64,000 nucleotides of DNA, taken from assembly GCF_037325665.1 (NCBI RefSeq), contig NC_090261.1:20826515-20890514 (forward strand), written 5' to 3'. This stretch comes from Littorina saxatilis (taxonomy: Eukaryota > Mollusca > Gastropoda > Littorinimorpha > Littorinidae). Positions 1-10,445 of this stretch are shown here, one piece after another. The position numbers and the translations under genes were made by a program. Within the stretch, counting starts at the first letter, position 1. Each line of letters opens with the position of its first letter. The notes beneath the pieces are model-generated. The model saw only the letters and a program-made list of their open reading frames with translations. It was not told the DNA's origin and ran no database searches.

Positions 1-3000
1 AGTGACTTGCTCGTTGTTGAAGTGAGACGGAGAGATGAGTGATGGGGTGTAGCTACTGTCTTGGCTATCCAGACCCAACTTCCCTTTGTAGCCGTCGCCC
101 CAAGAATAGACCTTGCCGTCAGTCGGCAAAGCTAGCGTGTGACCGTGGTGTTCGCCCACGCTACAGCTTACGCTCGCAATCTGAGTATTCTCTGAAAAAG
201 AGACCAGCTTAGGAGTGAGCGCATCAGAGAGGCTGTTCTTCCCTAGTCCTAAAGCTCCATCACTCCCTTTACCGCAAGTAAACACTTTTCCATCTTCGGT
301 GACGAACGCTGAGTGGAAAAAGCCTGCTGATGCTGCTACAATTTTCTCATCCTTCAAGGCTGCTTCGACTTTCGGTGAAGGGATGTCATCTGTGGACCCA
401 TGACCTAGCACTCCATGATGCCCGCTGCCCCATGAAAGTACTCTCCCTTCATCAGTCCAAGCGAGAGTGAAATTATTTCCACACGCAACACCGACCACCT
501 TGTGTTCTTCAGGTGAGATAACGAGAGAGGGTGGCGTCAGTACGCTGCTGCTCTGCTGACCGCTTTTCGTACCACAGCCTTTGCGGTGACCCCACACAAG
601 CAGACCGTTGGAGGTGGTGACAGCTGCCGCGTGCCATACACCGCACGAGATCTGGAAAGTGAATGTACAGGCACTGTTCATGGTGTCCATTTAAATAAAT
701 GAAATGATTGTAATTCTGTTCAGTTTTTTTAAATAATGACCATGGTGGGCTTGGTCCCAAAAGATCACATCAACTGATCAGGTATGACGCTTCATTGACA
801 ACATCAAATGAGATTTTTAAATGAGTTTTCAAGCAACAGAACCTTTTAAGTTATTGGTTCACCAAAAATACTTTGTAAACTAAATTAAGTTCTAAAAAAA
901 AAACTAAAAAAACTTGCAGCCCATACTTTTTCTTTCTTGCTCAGGTACAAATCACTCATTCAACTTATTTCAAGCAACACTAATGCTTTGATTACTGAGA
1001 ATTTTTTTTTCCACAGGACATGTAATAATGAACCTTATTTTGACAAAACATAGCATAAAATAGACAAATACACATACCTGTGTTACTTTTTCTGGAAGAT
1101 TCACTGGAACAAAGGTGACATGATCTTCCTCATTTCCGGTGCCAAGACGCCCATACTTGCCACATCCAGTGGCAAACACATCTCCGTCTTGCATAATTAC
1201 TGCTGTGAATAGAGCACCACATGACACCTGTTTCAAGGTACTTGAAGCTTTATTGCGCAGCTTGATGAATTGGGGGGTGTGTTCTGTCTGCTCTTTGCCT
1301 GTGGATGAAATACATAAACTATGAGTTAGGTGATCGGACTGGTGTGAAGAGACAAACAAATTTCAAACGTATTCACACACACACACATGTGCATGCAAAC
1401 TAACACAAATGCATGTACGAGCAAACAAACCATCCGCATACATACATGCACAATCTAACACACTCACATATCAAACATATACATACCACTCATACACACA
1501 CACTAGACTTACACAATGACATCTGCAACAGAGAGCTTAAACTCAAAACCCTACCCATACACTAGAACTTGTTGCTATGCCAACTCCTAATTTTTGTCAA
1601 GTAAGTGTATCGCTCAATATGACTTACTCAGACCTGTTTACCCTTACGATTTTGGCGTAATTTATTACGATTTTCTGCAAAAAATACGCCATTCTGCTAT
1701 CCGTGTCAAGACTACGATTTTCATTTTTTTTTTTTTTTTATCTATTCACATGTTTGGCAGTTTTTTTCAATGGCAAAATGGGGTGAAAAAGCACAGGACT
1801 GACCAGAGATCATGTCTGTCTGATGAGACGCTGGAGAGCCTTATTCTAGTGGTGAAGTCTCGCCCTCACTCATTCGGCAAGCGCAAGTACAGTAGAGAAG
1901 CGCTTGACACACTGAAAAAGGCCTACTACGAGCAAAAGAAAAAGAATCAGTGATGCATGTGCTTTTGATGTGATCTTCTTTGAAATTATGATGACTACAA
2001 AAACTGACTGATGTGTTTTGTTTGTAAATGATGGATATGTTCTGCGCGAACTTAGAATCCGGTTTCATTCTAGAATGGACCGGGTCCAGGTTGGAATTCT
2101 AACCCTGCGCAAGTACAGGGGTGCCATTCTAGAATGAAACCCTTGAATAAAGGGGGCCGTAATGTTTGTAGGTAAGACAGAGTTGTCTTCTCTTGAATTA
2201 TCTCCACCTGCACCTTCCCTTTGATAAAATGGGGCTGATTTGTCTACCCCTGAAAAAATCCTTTGGCGATCTTGCGATGTCATGTCATGTCAAGAAAGTT
2301 GACACTCCTGAGTACGCAATAAACAAAGGCAGACCATAGCAAGGGGGACTACCAGGGCGGTATTGTTTGCAGGGCAGTTGTTTTTGTGATGAGAGCCGGT
2401 TGCGGCCGCTTGCAATGTCAGCGCTGTCTCCCTCTCGGAAATGTCCGGTTTTTTGACAATTTTTTTGACAGACAGACAGACTGACAGACGGTCAGACCGA
2501 CTCAGTAACCGACAGACAGACCAACAGAAGGACAGAGTGAGTTATAGAGCTGTTGTCACAGGTTTAAAAAGAAGTTGACATTATATCTTCAGAAGACCAA
2601 CTTCATGTACATGAATAAGACGGATTAAAAGTTACAAGCGAGATCGGCAAAACACTGTCAGTCCGTCCGGAAATTTCCGTTCGTAGCGATCAGTGCTGAG
2701 TGTCTCTCAAAATCGTAATCACTTTCAGAACATCACAATCCCAATTCACGATGTCTTTGAGTAAAGTGTAAAAAACCCGAGAAAAAAAACCCAACCAAAC
2801 ACACAAAAACAAAAACAAACAGAAAATCCACATTTTTGGCTTTGGCTGTGTGATAGTCTAACTGAAATGACTATTCCAACTTGGACCCAAATTCCAACCT
2901 TGCGCACGGCCGATTCTAGAATGGACCAGCAACAAGGGTTTCATTCTAGAATGGCACCCCTGTACTTGCGCAGGGTTAGAATTCCAACCTGGACCCGGTC

Positions 3001-3931
3001 CATTCTAGAATGAAACCGGATTCTAAGTTCGCGCAGAACAGATATATGTGCATGATTGCGTTTCGCAGACACAGTTGTCATGTGCCGCGGCGTTGTAATT
3101 GGCGACGAATGCTGGATGATTACTATTTTTGTGCCAGGGTTACTATTTTTGGGGCTGAGCATTACTCCAAAACACTTATGGGGGTAAACAGGTCTGCTTA
3201 CTTCTTTCAGGTCTTTCTATTTTCTGTTCTGATGCAGTGTGTATTGACTAGAAAAACTACAATGCATCTAAGTAGCCTACCAGTGTATATATTATTTTAG
3301 TGGGGTGTTCAAAATCAACCTGTTAAACTCACACATGATTCATAAAATAAACTTGTGTACTAATTATTTTGACATTTAAGTAATACAAATTAACCTTCAC
3401 CATGCTTCGTGGGTTGTGGACGACCCAGAGCCTCACAAAATCGTCTTTATCTCTGAAACTATTTGAAGTTTTTAATTGAGACTTTATATAATCTCCAATC
3501 ACCATACGACCTTCCCATCGCCCAACTTTTGAAAGATTATCTTTGTAAACAAACAAATAAACGATGACGTAATTTGAACTACACAGTCCGGATGATGTGG
3601 GTCGTGGACGACTCATATGGAATTACGTAAGGAATTTTACGTTGTTTATCCTTGTTCGGATCGCGTGGGTTCTGTACGAACCATACTTTGTGAAGAGGCG
3701 GCAACACGTTTATCCCTAATCGGACGGCGTGGGTCGTGAACGACCCATACTTTTTACAATGTATCCTTCTTTGGAAAGTATGGGTCGTACACGACCCACA
3801 TCATCCGGTCTGTGTAGTCCGAAGCGTGATCCGGTGAAGGTTAAAAGGACAATATCATCTCCCTTACCTGTCCCCAGCTGTCCAGACTTCCCCAGGCCCC
3901 AGGTAAACAGTTGTGGCTTGACGGCTGTCAT
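1..3931 (-). CDS. RCC1-repeat beta-propeller protein, copy 1 (3' end cut by window)
   Basis: Coding exons on the minus strand: 3931-3868 (start ATG, MTAVKPQLFTWGLGKSGQLG), 1298-1078, and 651 to the window edge. Splice sites are canonical: donor GTAAGGG after 3868, acceptor CAG before 1298, donor GTATGTG after 1078, acceptor CAG before 651. Phases join cleanly (phase 1, then phase 0). RCC1 repeats fold as a seven-bladed propeller and usually bind GTPases, chromatin or other proteins; which subfamily this is cannot be told. Versus copy 2, the only coding change noticed is Asn for Tyr in 'TTSNGLLVWG'. Intron 1 is about 2.6 kb and full of transposons. Confidence 0.9.
1299..1590. repeat. CA-rich degenerate low-complexity tract in RCC1 intron
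   Basis: Intronic stretch dominated by (CA)n with interspersed ATGCATG and CATACA words; counterpart at 20021-20312. The preceding stretch 652-1077 is ordinary AT-rich intron with nothing recognised. Confidence 0.6.
1590..1960 (+). mobile_element. DNA-transposon remnant with transposase-tail-like ORF
   Basis: Contains the word series 'agacctgtttacccttacga' shared with repeats at 13360 and 39775, and the related 'tgccaattgctacgattttg' at 33096. A short open frame ends at 1953 (ends AYYEQKKKNQ; contains RSCLSDETLESL). It resembles the lysine-rich C-terminal tail of hAT-type transposases, but the match is by eye and short. Lies in RCC1 intron 1. Copy 2 counterpart 20312-20682. Confidence 0.45.
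2038..3040. mobile_element. Non-autonomous DNA transposon with ~108-bp terminal inverted repeats
   Basis: Begins TGTTCTGCGCGAACTTAGAA and ends with its inverse (TTCTAAGTTCGCGCAGAACA). The inverted arms run about 2038-2146 and 2932-3040. Each arm carries two copies of the perfect palindrome CATTCTAGAATG about 55 bp apart. Flanked by GATA on both sides (2034-2037, 3041-3044), a probable 4-bp target duplication. The interior (PuPy-rich, GACAGACA runs) has no convincing ORF. Superfamily unassigned; a 4-bp target site fits only a few superfamilies. Lies in RCC1 intron 1. Confidence 0.75.
3394..3840. mobile_element. piggyBac-like MITE flanked by TTAA
   Basis: TTAA at 3390-3393 and 3841-3844 flank ends reading CCTTCAC... 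and ...GTGAAGG. The inside has repeated near-palindromes such as GTATGGGTCGTACACGACCC. TTAA target sites with CC-starting ends fit piggyBac (Kolobok also uses TTAA). The right edge is about 28 bp from the RCC1 exon 1 donor. The same palindromic words recur in the TTAA element at 41287-42245. Copy 2 counterpart 22119-22563. Confidence 0.65.
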
Positions 3932-4534
3932 TTCTGTCTGTCATTCAAACCTGATAACATTAAAAAAAAAATCGTGTTGGCTCACAATAAGTTTAGAATG
4001 GCCAAAAAGCTAAACACACACACGAATGTATCAGTCTGATGTTAATACACACACACACAGTCACACACACACACGTCAATTACATAATACATGTTGAAGA
4101 TCAGAAATCCAATTAGTTCACTCACAATAACAATGGATATATTTCGGGATGCGTGTTCCTGCTCCGAACAGACTTCTAGTGTCTGGCAACTTATAGCTGC
4201 TTAATGTATGCATGTATAGACTGATACTTCTGCCCAAAAGGTGCATGTGAATCAGGTAACAAAAATAACCATTCGTCAACATGTGCGCGTTGTTGGTGAC
4301 GAAGCAAGGGAGACCACCTTCAAAAACCCCAGGTCGTCTATTCGTACAAAAGTACTAAAATAAGACTTTGAGTGTACGGTCTAGTTTACGAGACGCACAT
4401 TGTATATTATGATATATTGCATTGCAGACGAAGGCCATCATAACTCCCATATTTTTTTTATTTCTATGACTTAAAACTTGGGTCAGATAATGCTGTGAAG
4501 ATACTACATGTATAAACATACTTTAGTTGGAGCA

Positions 4535-5345
4535 CACAGGCAGAAGGTATCGTCCCGCACTGGACTACTACTATCACAGTTTCTGTGATAGTAGTAAGCT
4601 AGGATTCCATTCTTACGGCTGCGGTGCTGCTCCGGCGACGGCAGCGGCGACGGCAATTTGAAAAACATTGATGAAAGAAGGGATGACCCCATTCACACGG
4701 GTGCGGTACGGCGACGGCGACGGCCCGGCGTGCGTGCGTTTTTTCAAGAAAGCTCCATGCAGCTTTCTGGACTGCCGTCGCCGGACGCCGTCTGGTATTT
4801 TGTGGGCGTGTCTCTTTTCCCGCGTTTTTCTCAGAGTCTTTCCGAGCATAAAGAGACGAAAATACTGCTGAAGCCTTTCGCCATCGAGTTGCAGTTCTTG
4901 AACAAGATGGTGATAGGTTCCATACTGCCGTCTTTTCTCCAAAATGGCATGCACCCACCAGCGATGTCGTCTCTTTTGGCGTTTTTTTCATTTGGCGGTA
5001 CGCTAATAATATTAACATAAATTGTTCTTCATTATGAATGACAGTTTGCATGAGACGAGACCAATGTGGAGCCATGGCGGCATTGGCGGCAAGAGAACAT
5101 ATATCCGGACGACGTCGCCGTTATATACGGTTCACGACGATGCGTTTTTCTCGCCAGAGCCGCCGGATGCCGTTGCCGTCGCCGGAGCCGGAGCCGGAGC
5201 CGCACCGCAGCCGTAAGAATGGAATCCTAGCTGTAGTCCGGTGGACGACACCTTCCGCCTGTGTAGTCTTTCTGTGATAGTAGTAGTCCAGTGGACGATA
5301 CCTTCCGCCTGTGGTTGGAGGTCGCGTAGTGGCTTTAGTCAGACC
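4535..5345. mobile_element. Composite inverted-repeat element (outer arms)
   Basis: The outer arm 'caggcagaaggtatcgtcc..cactggactactac' near 4537 is inverted near 5277-5311. The right end (gtcgcgtagt..tagtcagaccc) matches the end of the Mutator-like MITE at 7430-8051, and the stretch 4440-4530 matches that MITE's subterminal region. It therefore looks like a relative of that family carrying a second element (4597-5232) inside. Copy 2 counterpart about 23257-24067. Between exon 1 of the RCC1 gene and 4440 there is only AT-rich DNA and short CA tracts. Confidence 0.5.
4597..5232 (-). mobile_element. PIF/Harbinger-type deletion derivative
   Basis: Inverted ends: AGCTAGGATTCCATTCTTAC on the left, its inverse on the right, continuing into inverted GC-rich arms (GGCTGCGGTGC / GCACCGCAGCC). 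The minus-strand frame 4954-4613 contains RRQYGTYHHLVQELQLDGER followed by QQYFRL, the pattern seen at the N-terminus of HARBI1-like nucleases ahead of the DDE core. The catalytic core is missing, so only the 5' part of the transposase survives. The many overlapping ORFs in this GC-rich stretch are not host genes. Copy 2 counterpart 23319-23954. Confidence 0.55.
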
Positions 5346-5544
5346 CAAGTGGTAACGTCCCTTGAATCATAGTGGTAAAATCGATTGAATTTCATCACAA
5401 TTCAGTTGTAAGATCTTGACTCCATGCCTTTGTGAGTTTCTCCCTTTAAAGTCTTTAAATAATTGTACCTCTTCAATTTGGCAAGGAAACATTCAGTCTG
5501 GAGTTTATTTTGGCTGACACCCGGCTGACGTCCTCGGGGACACC

Positions 5545-5608
5545 CCGAAGCGTCCCGGTACCAAAGCGTCCCGGTACCAAAGCGTCCCGGTACCCGAAGC
5601 GTCCCACT
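5545..5608. repeat. Short tandem array of a GCGTCCCGGTACC-type unit
   Basis: Four units of a roughly 16-bp repeat (CGAAGCGTCCCGGTACC). The inverse words (GGGACGCTTCGGTACC) occur at 50300-50345. Copy 2 counterpart about 24253-24316. Confidence 0.7.
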
Positions 5609-5655
5609 ATAACGCGTCACAGGACTTAGACTTTTTTTTTTTTTTAAACCTTGAC

Positions 5656-5901
5656 CAAGGGCGGATCAATTCACTTTGGAGGGGGGGGGGGGGTTACAAA
5701 ATGACTGCGAAGATACAAGTTGACGGCGCCGAAGGCGCCTAAGCCTCTAGGGGGGTCCGGGGGCATTCCCCCCCGGAATTGTTTTTTATCCAAAGAAGCA
5801 AAATAGAGCTATCTGGTGCATCCTGAGCCAATAAATTACCTCTTTTTTGGGGGGGTGGGGGGGGTTACGTAACCCGTGTAACCCCCCCAGATCCGCCCTT
5901 G
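5656..5901. mobile_element. hAT-like GC-rich MITE with 5-bp target duplication
   Basis: Ends CAAGGGCGGATC / GATCCGCCCTTG, flanked by TTGAC on both sides (5651-5655, 5902-5906). The inside has the hairpin core GGCGCCGAAGGCGCC and 'GGGGGTCCGGGGGCATTCCC', shared with 17159-17476 and 62758-63375. Inserted into a TTGACCTTGA-rich minisatellite (5902-6060). Copy 2 counterpart 24364-24615. Confidence 0.7.
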
Positions 5902-6060
5902 TTGACCTTGATTTGACCTTGACTTGACTAACCATATTTTTTTTTTAAATTTAATCTTGACCTTGGTTTGACCTTGACTTCACTGATTTTTTTAATTTTG
6001 CACAGGCCTTGATCTGCTTTCGGTAAAAAAAAATCACTTTTTGTCCAACTTTTCCCCAAC
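5902..6060. repeat. TTGACCTTGA minisatellite
   Basis: Irregular repeats of TTGACCTTGATTTGACC; the hAT-like MITE before it interrupts the same tract. The following stretch 6061-6450 holds no gene I can support (a 69-residue ORF there has no recognisable features). Copy 2 counterpart about 24616-24775. Confidence 0.6.
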
Positions 6061-6454
6061 TTTACTTTAGATCTGTACTCACAACACACCAATTTGGAAA
6101 TACTGTACCCGTGTGGACAAGTTCGGGGGAAAAGTCCGTAGGCTTCCGTTCACAAGAGGGATATGTCTGTTATCACAAACGCTTTCTGGCTTCACTAAAC
6201 GTGAGCGTCGGAAAAAGTCTTTTCAGTTCTGCCTCCGACTTTTAAATTGTATCATTTGGGTTAATTTGGGTTTGTTTGGGTTCATTTGGGAAATAAAAAA
6301 CGCTCGCGCTGGACCCGAGTAGTCGCTCCCCCAGTATGAAAGTTTTTGTCTTGTGCACGTTTAAGACCAAGTGATTGCTCTGTGTGAATTACAGGCATTC
6401 CCTTTGCTTTATAAATACATTGGCATGCGAGCCGAGGATGTGCGTGGTGACTGG

Positions 6455-6720
6455 TACCGGTGTAACACGAGAAAATTACTCCCACGAGATTTTACTCCGG
6501 AGTAAACATTTCGTACGAAAAAGTTACTCCCTTTACGAAAAAAGCACTCCCCCATTACACGAGAAAATTACTCCCCAAGACAGGTGAGTTCCGAGTAAAA
6601 ATTTCGTACAAAAATGTTACTCCCCTGACGAATAAATAACGAATAAATTACTTCACCCCAACACGAGCAATTTAACTTCCCATGCCAGGTGTACGAAATT
6701 CTTACTCCCTTGTCCCCTGT
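6455..6720. repeat. Palindrome-rich GGAGTAA / TTTCGTACGAAA repeat
   Basis: Irregular series of ACTCCGGAGT, TTTCGTACGAAA, GAGTAAAxATTTCGTAC and CACGAGAAAATTACTCCC words, ending beside the E-box array unit. The same words occur in the same order beside the array at 50057-50345. Copy 2 counterpart about 25170-25435. Confidence 0.65.
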
Positions 6721-6786
6721 TAGTCTTGGTGGTGGAAGGGGTGGAAGGAGGGTAGCGCGACATTCGCTTGCGCGAGATCACTTATT

Positions 6787-7149
6787 TATGGAAAGCCGTT
6801 TGGCTCATAACTATTACAGCTGTAATTTAAAATAAATACAGCTGTATTTAATGATAAATACAGCTGTATTTAATCATAAATACAGCTGTATTTAAAAATA
6901 ATTACACCTGTATTTAAAAATATATACAGCTGTATTTATTATTAAATACAGGTGTAATTATTTTTAAATACAGCTGCATTTAAAAAGAAATACAGCTGTA
7001 TTTAAAAATAATTACACCTGTATTTAATAGTAAATACAGCTGTATTTAAAAATAAATACACCTGTAATTATTTTTAGATACAGGTGTAATTATTTTTAAA
7101 TACAGCTGTATTTATTTTTAAATGCAGCTGCATTTAATAAATGCAGCTG
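6787..7149 (-). mobile_element. 22-bp E-box tandem array with terminal hairpin, locus 1
   Basis: Read on the minus strand, about fifteen 22-bp units with core ACAGCTGT (some ACACCTGT / ACAGGTGT) separated by A/T-only filler run from 7149 to about 6812. They end in a 25-bp terminus at 6811-6787 containing the hairpin AGCCAAACGGCT followed by TTCCATA. The same terminus occurs at 48751-48775, 50057-50081 and 54225-54249. A hairpin close to a fixed 3' end and internal tandem repeats fit a non-autonomous Helitron/Helentron-like element, but no 5' terminus has been recognised. Copy 2 counterpart 25503-25865. Confidence 0.75.
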
Positions 7150-7319
7150 AAACAAATTAGAACTTGAATCGGAAAATGTACGACATGCAAAGCGACAATC
7201 TCGTGGAGATACTACTTCCGGTTTGCGCCATCTTCCAAAATAGCGACGCCACTGGATCAGACCCGCCATTGCGTCAATTTGTTGCAGTCTGGTAATGAGC
7301 CAGAAGAAGTTTTAAGAAG
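7150..7319 (+). promoter_or_regulatory. Candidate promoter and non-coding first exon
   Basis: Unlike its surroundings this stretch is non-repetitive and less AT-rich (e.g. 'cttccggtttgcgccatctt', with an ETS-like CTTCCGG and a YY1-like GCCATCTT). It ends in a strong splice donor AAGAAG|GTAAGC. It would suit the first exon of the plus-strand gene whose next recognised exon is 8466-8619. The start and the direction of transcription are inferred. Copy 2 counterpart 25866-26035. Confidence 0.4.
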
Positions 7320-7429
7320 GTAAGCAACGTTTTGTTTGCTTGTTCATTTGTGACTTAATGGAAGAAACAATGCGTGATCTTTGAAACACGGGTACCGGGT
7401 CCCGGTTTGTTTGATAACCACTGGCAGTG

Positions 7430-8051
7430 GGTCTGACTAATTACTACGCGACCGCACGCGACCACACGCGACCTTGCACTACCTTGCGCGACCTCAAACT
7501 AAAGCATGTTCACGTAATATTTTTTATATATATAGTATTTCACAACAATGTCTGACTTTATACCAATTTTTAAGTCAAAGAAATTAAAAATAACGGAGTT
7601 ATAATGTATTTTGCGACGAACTATCGAGCTAAAGTGAAATCATCGTGATTCAGCGTCCGACCATGTTCGCATTCGTTTAAGAACGCAGGCTCAACCTCAA
7701 ACTAAATAATATTCATGTAACATTTTATATATCTAGTATCTTCACAACATGATCATACTTTGAACCGAGTTTTAAGTCAGAGAAGTAAAAACAAAGTTAA
7801 TTCTGATGCATTTTCAAAGCCTAGCGAGCAAAAGTGCAAACATCGGATGATTTCACTTTAGCTCGATAGCACGTCGCAAAATACATTATAGCTCCGTTAT
7901 TTTTAATTTCTTTGACTTAAAACTTGGTATAAAGTCAGATAATGTTGTGAAGATACTATATATATAAAAATATTACATGCACCTGCTTTAGTTTGAGGTC
8001 GCGCAAGGTAGTGCAAGGTCGCGTGTGGTCGCGTAGTAATTAGTCAGACCG
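7430..8051. mobile_element. Mutator-like MITE with ~200-bp TIRs and 9-bp target duplication
   Basis: The arms 7430-~7640 and ~7850-8051 are inverse copies starting GGTCTGACTAATTACTACGC and ending GTAGTAATTAGTCAGACC. The flank CTGGCAGTG stands at 7421-7429 and again at 8052-8060. Long TIRs plus a 9-bp duplication are the hallmark of the Mutator superfamily. No transposase inside. Copy 2 counterpart 26146-26767. Confidence 0.75.
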
Positions 8052-8465
8052 CTGGCAGTGGCAATCAAAGATGGCGTGTGAAAGCAACTTTCTGTGTTTT
8101 GGAGTTCATTAAATGTTGGGATGAATATGTCAGGTTTGAGGATGCACATTTCTGTAGGTTCATCTCGGTATTCCACCCCCTCGGCTTTCTGTTGTAAATA
8201 TTAAGCTGAGCACGGTGATCGAATGTGGAAGCTACGTTTGGTCAAAGGTCACAGAAGATTTGCGTCGTGCAGCGAAGGAAAGAATCGCGATCTTGTTTCC
8301 GAATCGGTACCTCTTTGTTTTTCATTAGACCTGTCATTCTGCTTGCTCGGCTTTGTTAGATGTTTGCATATCGTGTTGCTATTTTCTTTGCTTTTATTAT
8401 TGTTTCTTACTTGTGCTTCGTTTATCGATACAACGCAAGTAATAAAAGTGTTTGGCAATTTTCAG

Positions 8466-8619
8466 GGAAAATGGAATGCTACAAGTACAACGCATGGTGT
8501 ATTCCAGGATATCTGATCAAGAGTTGGATGCGTTGGTGGAACCAATTACTGCTTCCAACAAGCTTACTGGGTCCTTAATGATACAAGCTCGTCTGAAAGG
8601 ACAGGGGACAGTACTTCAG
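8466..8619 (+). CDS. Integrase-like gene, helix-turn-helix exon (orphan copy 1)
   Basis: Open between acceptor TTTTCAG and donor CAG|GTAACT. The frame reads QRMVYSRISDQELDALVEPI, then ...SLMIQARLKGQGTVLQ. This matches the segment that precedes the DDE core in a family of integrase-core proteins found in many copies in fish, cnidarians and molluscs (pattern 'Y..ISD.ELD..V', '...LR.QG..VQ'). In this copy no further exon follows before the duplication junction at 12739, so it is an orphan. The same exon at 27182-27335 is followed by the rest of the gene. Confidence 0.6.
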
Positions 8620-8749
8620 GTAACTCTTCTGTGCTGAATATTAGAATAGTAAAGCTTCAAAAAGGAATTTTAAACTGTTGAAAAACAACTGAGAAATGGA
8701 CCAATGTTTCACAGTCACAGATTCTGATTTTAAAGTTAAGTAATACCGT

Positions 8750-8875
8750 TTTTATATTTAGTCAAGTTTTGACTAAATATTTTAACGTAGAGGGGGGAAT
8801 CGAGACGAGGGTCGTGGTGTATGTGTGTGTGTGTGTGTCTGTCTGTCTGTCTGTCTGTGTGTGTGTTTCGATCCA
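8750..8875 (-). mobile_element. 3' end fragment of the TTTAGTCAAG terminal-hairpin repeat
   Basis: Contains the terminal hairpin (TTTAGTCAAGTTTTGACTAAA), a flanking 'gaatcgagacgagggtcgtg' block and a GT/CTGT microsatellite. It is the inverse of the right ends of the units at 36014-36894 and 54563-55430. Only this end is present. Copy 2 counterpart about 27466-27591. Confidence 0.7.
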
Positions 8876-9260
8876 TCATACAACGCCGCAGCTATGGAGG
8901 TCAATGCGTTGCTTCGGCAGGGCACTGTGGACTCCCCTAGAGTTGTATTTTGGGACCATGATTTTATGTTTTCCGCTGGAAAACAGTTTACGTTACCTGA
9001 ATTTGCAGCGTCATTTCCTGGGTGATGGTGTGCATCTAGCAAACGTATATTCCCAAGCTTGGGACCTGTTGGCGTAACATATCAAGATCAAGAAGATCAA
9101 GCAACGTCAGGACAGGCCAGGTTGTACAAGTCCCTTCGTCAGGCGATAAACACAGTCGGTTTTTGTGTGATTAAATAATGTTGTAGCCGGGTCAGGTTGC
9201 ATTGTGCGTTTTGACTGATCAGCTTACAAAGCACGGGTATAGGAACAGGGAATCTTCAAA

Positions 9261-9551
9261 TTGTTTACATTTTCTTTCTTGTTTGATGCGGGTGGGTGGC
9301 ATTATAAATCGAAGGCTCTAAATGGGGTCAACCAGATCGGTAGATGGGAAGTAACTCGAGTTTATGACAGGCTCGTTGTGGATGATGTCCCTTGTCTAAA
9401 AACCAGTTCAAGGTGGAATGGTTCTTCGATCAACACGATTGTTGAGTGTTCTGTCAAATCAAGATATCGTGACATGTTTCAACAGTATGTTTCTGTGTTG
9501 GTGGATAGTATGGATCAGTGTTTTTCCAGAGTACTTGGAAATAATTTTCAG
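9261..9551 (+). CDS. Possible exon of unknown protein
   Basis: Open frame running into a good donor (TTTTCAG|GTGAGA). Contains WEVTRVYDRLVVDDVPCLK and later SRYRDMFQQYVSVLVDSMDQ. Composition looks protein-like, but I recognise no domain and no certain acceptor. The stretch 8880-9080 just upstream has another short frame (VVFWDHDFMFSAGKQFTLPE) of unknown meaning. Identical in copy 2 (27977-28267), which gives no conservation information because the duplication is recent. Confidence 0.3.
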
Positions 9552-9579
9552 GTGAGATTCTGATGAACATGTTGGTGTT

Positions 9580-10200
9580 ACGATGCCTTTTCATGTGAGC
9601 GTTTGTCAATTCAGAGAATCAGAATATTTGTTCCTGTGGAGGTACTGTATGTCAATTACCTGTTAGGTGGGTGTTTGTCATTTCAATGAATCAGGAAATA
9701 TTGGTTCCTGTGGAGGTACTGTTTTGTCGATCACCTGTTATTTTGCCTAGGAGATTCCAAATTTATTTTGGTTGTGGTACTGTGGGCTAGGTAATATTTC
9801 ATGTGTTTGACTTTGCAGAGAATCGGGAAACGTTTTTCCTGTGGAGGTACTGTTGTCACTTGTGTTGGCTGGTGCCTCACAGGTTACAAACACTATTTTG
9901 GTTAAAGTACATGTACCGTGGGCTAGGTAATATTTCATGGTGGGGCTGATTTTTCAGAGAATCAGAAAACATGGTTCGCTGTTGTTCTTTTTGTCAAATT
10001 AAGCTATAGGGCCTCAGAGATTCCAACATTAGTTAGTATGTGGATTTGTTAGCCAGGTATTATGTTAGTGTGTGACAGTTCAGAGAACCATGATGTAATT
10101 TCCTGTTGGTGTTCTGTTTGTCATAAATGTATTGAGCCTCAGAGATTCCAAACTCGTTTGGTGGGGGTACTGGGTGCCAGGATTTGAGTTTGACACAGAA
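9580..10200. repeat. Degenerate tandem repeat in a presumed intron
   Basis: Five imperfect units marked by CAGAGAATCAG-type words at about 9612, 9683, 9818, 9956 and 10080. They share TTCCTGTGGAGGTACTGT, GAGATTCCAAA and GGGCTAGGTAATATTTCATG blocks; spacing is 70-140 bp. The 3' part of each unit (TTTCAG, TTTGCAG) repeatedly makes acceptor-like words. Copy 2 counterpart about 28296-28916. Confidence 0.6.
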
Positions 10201-10445
10201 AACACAATTGGTTTGAAGTACTTTGGGCCAGATTTTAATCAATTTCTTTGGTTTGTATTTCAGTCTCCCAAAATCTGGTGACAACTTCAGAAGTATGGGA
10301 TATTAAACACCTTTTACAGGCTGAACAGTGAAGGCGTTGTCAACTCCTGCAAGGAGCAGCAGACGAGTTCAAGGCTTATGTGTAATTCTCAGTAATCTGA
10401 CAAATAAGGCTGTGTTCACATATATATCCTGTTTTTTATGCACAG

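Noticed and set aside
215-403. Plus-strand ORF of 62 residues inside the RCC1 exon (and its twin at 18938-19126)
   Set aside because: Shadow frame antisense to a well-supported coding exon.
4658-5277. Several overlapping ORFs of 64-158 residues on both strands
   Set aside because: They fall in the GC-rich inverted arms of a Harbinger derivative; only the 4954-4613 frame resembles a known protein, and only in part.
8825-9077. SGNH-hydrolase-like DGVHL motif
   Set aside because: The motif alone is too short, the frame shifts between blocks and no catalytic Ser block is seen.
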